The notes under the pieces were generated by a model, which saw nothing but the letters and a program-made list of their open reading frames with translations, made no database searches and was not told where the DNA came from. A stretch of DNA of 32,462 nt from Clostridiales bacterium UBA5446. GTDB lineage: Bacteria > Bacillota > Clostridia > Oscillospirales > Oscillospiraceae. Location: contig DIRC01000059.1 in NCBI GenBank assembly GCA_002427465.1, forward strand, positions 1-32,462, read 5' to 3'. The translations under genes were made by a program, and so were the position numbers. This document shows positions 31,876-32,462 of the stretch, one piece after another. Numbering within the stretch: the first letter of the stretch is position 1; each line of letters begins with the position of its first letter.

Positions 31876-32462
31876 ATGATTAATCTGATCAATTCTCCGG
31901 TAGTCATAAAAAACGGCAGCCCGATGCCCGCCCAGGCGGCGGACACGGGGCGAAACAGGACGATAGCGCATTCGATTCTTTCGGCTCATGACAAATCGCA
32001 GACCCCTGGACGTATGTGTCTGCGCTTTGACAGCTTGATTTCCCATGATATCACCTATGTCGGCATTATACAGACGGCAAAGGCCAGCGGGCTCAAACAG
32101 TTCCCGGTGCCTTATGTGCTTACCAACTGCCACAACAGCCTCTGTGCGGTGGGAGGAACCATAAACGAGGACGACCATGTTTTCGGGCTGTCGGCGGCGC
32201 GGAAATTCGGCGGAATTTATGTGCCGGCAAATCTTGCCGTGATACACCAGTTTGCAAGGGAAGTCATGTCGGGAGTGGGGCGGATGATTCTCGGCAGCGA
32301 CAGCCATACGCGATACGGCGCTTTGGGCGCCATGGGCATCGGCGAGGGCGGGCCGGAAATCGTCCGGCAGCTACTGATGGATACTTACGATATTGCGCAG
32401 CCGGAGGTGGTTCTGGTTTGGCTGACCGGATCACCGCCGCATGGCGTGGGGCCTCATGATGT
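31876..32462 (+). CDS. Aconitase-superfamily hydratase, 3' end beyond the window
   Basis: At least 195 residues, open to the window edge. The start MINLINSPVVIKNGSPMPAQ and the block GSDSHTRYGALGAMGIGEGGPE (about 142-163) place it in the aconitase/isopropylmalate isomerase superfamily; NCHNSLCAVGG (85-95) supplies a cysteine at the usual first cluster region. This is the compact YbhJ-like hydratase group, often called simply hydratase, and not the canonical AcnA. The rest, including the other iron-sulfur cysteines, cannot be seen. It is divergent from citrate synthase, which suggests citrate or isocitrate chemistry but does not prove it. ATG 31876 is chosen; an in-frame GTG at 31867 is possible, and the ribosome binding site is weak (AAGAGAG). 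Confidence 0.75.
   Translation, partial: MINLINSPVVIKNGSPMPAQAADTGRNRTIAHSILSAHDKSQTPGRMCLRFDSLISHDITYVGIIQTAKASGLKQFPVPYVLTNCHNSLCAVGGTINEDDHVFGLSAARKFGGIYVPANLAVIHQFAREVMSGVGRMILGSDSHTRYGALGAMGIGEGGPEIVRQLLMDTYDIAQPEVVLVWLTGSPPHGVGPHD

Overview
The window looks like a piece of chromosome from an anaerobic, low-to-mid-GC-lineage Gram-positive bacterium with a GC-rich genome, most likely class Clostridia (Oscillospiraceae-like). I infer this from the strong AGGAGG-type ribosome binding sites, near-consensus sigma-A promoters (TTGACA/TATAAT), A/T-flanked intrinsic terminators, a VanW-family cell-wall protein, a CbbX/SpoVK-type AAA+ ATPase, a glutamine synthetase paired with an ANTAR regulator, and many close homologues of clostridial families. 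No rRNA, tRNA, CRISPR array, insertion sequence, phage gene or plasmid function was seen. Coding density is high; the longest gene-free stretches (about 226 bp at 30063-30288, 225 bp at 31651-31875 and 201 bp at 27955-28155) are all filled with promoters, operators or terminators.

Layout. (1) 121-2855: a Tat-exported FAD lipoprotein reductase and a TauE/SafE anion permease. (2) 2913-5147, minus: a CbbX-like AAA+ ATPase directly abutted by a NagD-like HAD phosphatase, divergent from htpG. (3) 5324-12786, plus: htpG, hemW, a VanW-family protein, metG and a PPC/DUF296 protein, closely spaced. (4) 12943-17553: a probable zinc-homeostasis neighbourhood, with two overlapping COG0523 (CobW) GTPases on the minus strand (one with a 61-residue His/Asp tract, one fused to a YcgQ/DUF1980-like domain), a NagZ-type lipoprotein, and a CDF cation exporter. 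(5) 17729-20042, plus: a two-gene ABC transporter. (6) 20090-27954, minus: a complete seven-gene arginine operon argG-H-C-J-B-D-F behind one promoter whose -35 box lies inside a textbook ARG box. (7) 28156-30062, minus: glnA plus an ANTAR regulator, behind a perfect consensus promoter and a leader terminator. (8) 30289-31650, minus: citrate synthase; and from 31876, plus, a divergent aconitase-superfamily hydratase cut by the window edge.

How they work together. Regions 6-8 form a glutamate-family block: citrate synthase (and perhaps the aconitase-like hydratase) leads toward 2-oxoglutarate and glutamate, GlnA makes glutamine, and the arg operon turns glutamate into arginine through acetylated intermediates recycled by ArgJ, so no separate argA or argE is needed. 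Carbamoyl-phosphate synthase and argR are not in the window. The most interesting signals are the glnA leader: an intrinsic terminator whose apical loop is a hexaloop of the A1/G4 type bound by ANTAR proteins, upstream of an operon encoding an ANTAR protein with a receiver domain that has lost its phospho-acceptor aspartate; and the paired COG0523 GTPases with a possible Zur-like site over their promoter.

Start sites were chosen from Shine-Dalgarno placement. In several genes the longest open frame begins upstream of, or within, the ribosome binding site, so the starts given here are shorter than the maximal frames.
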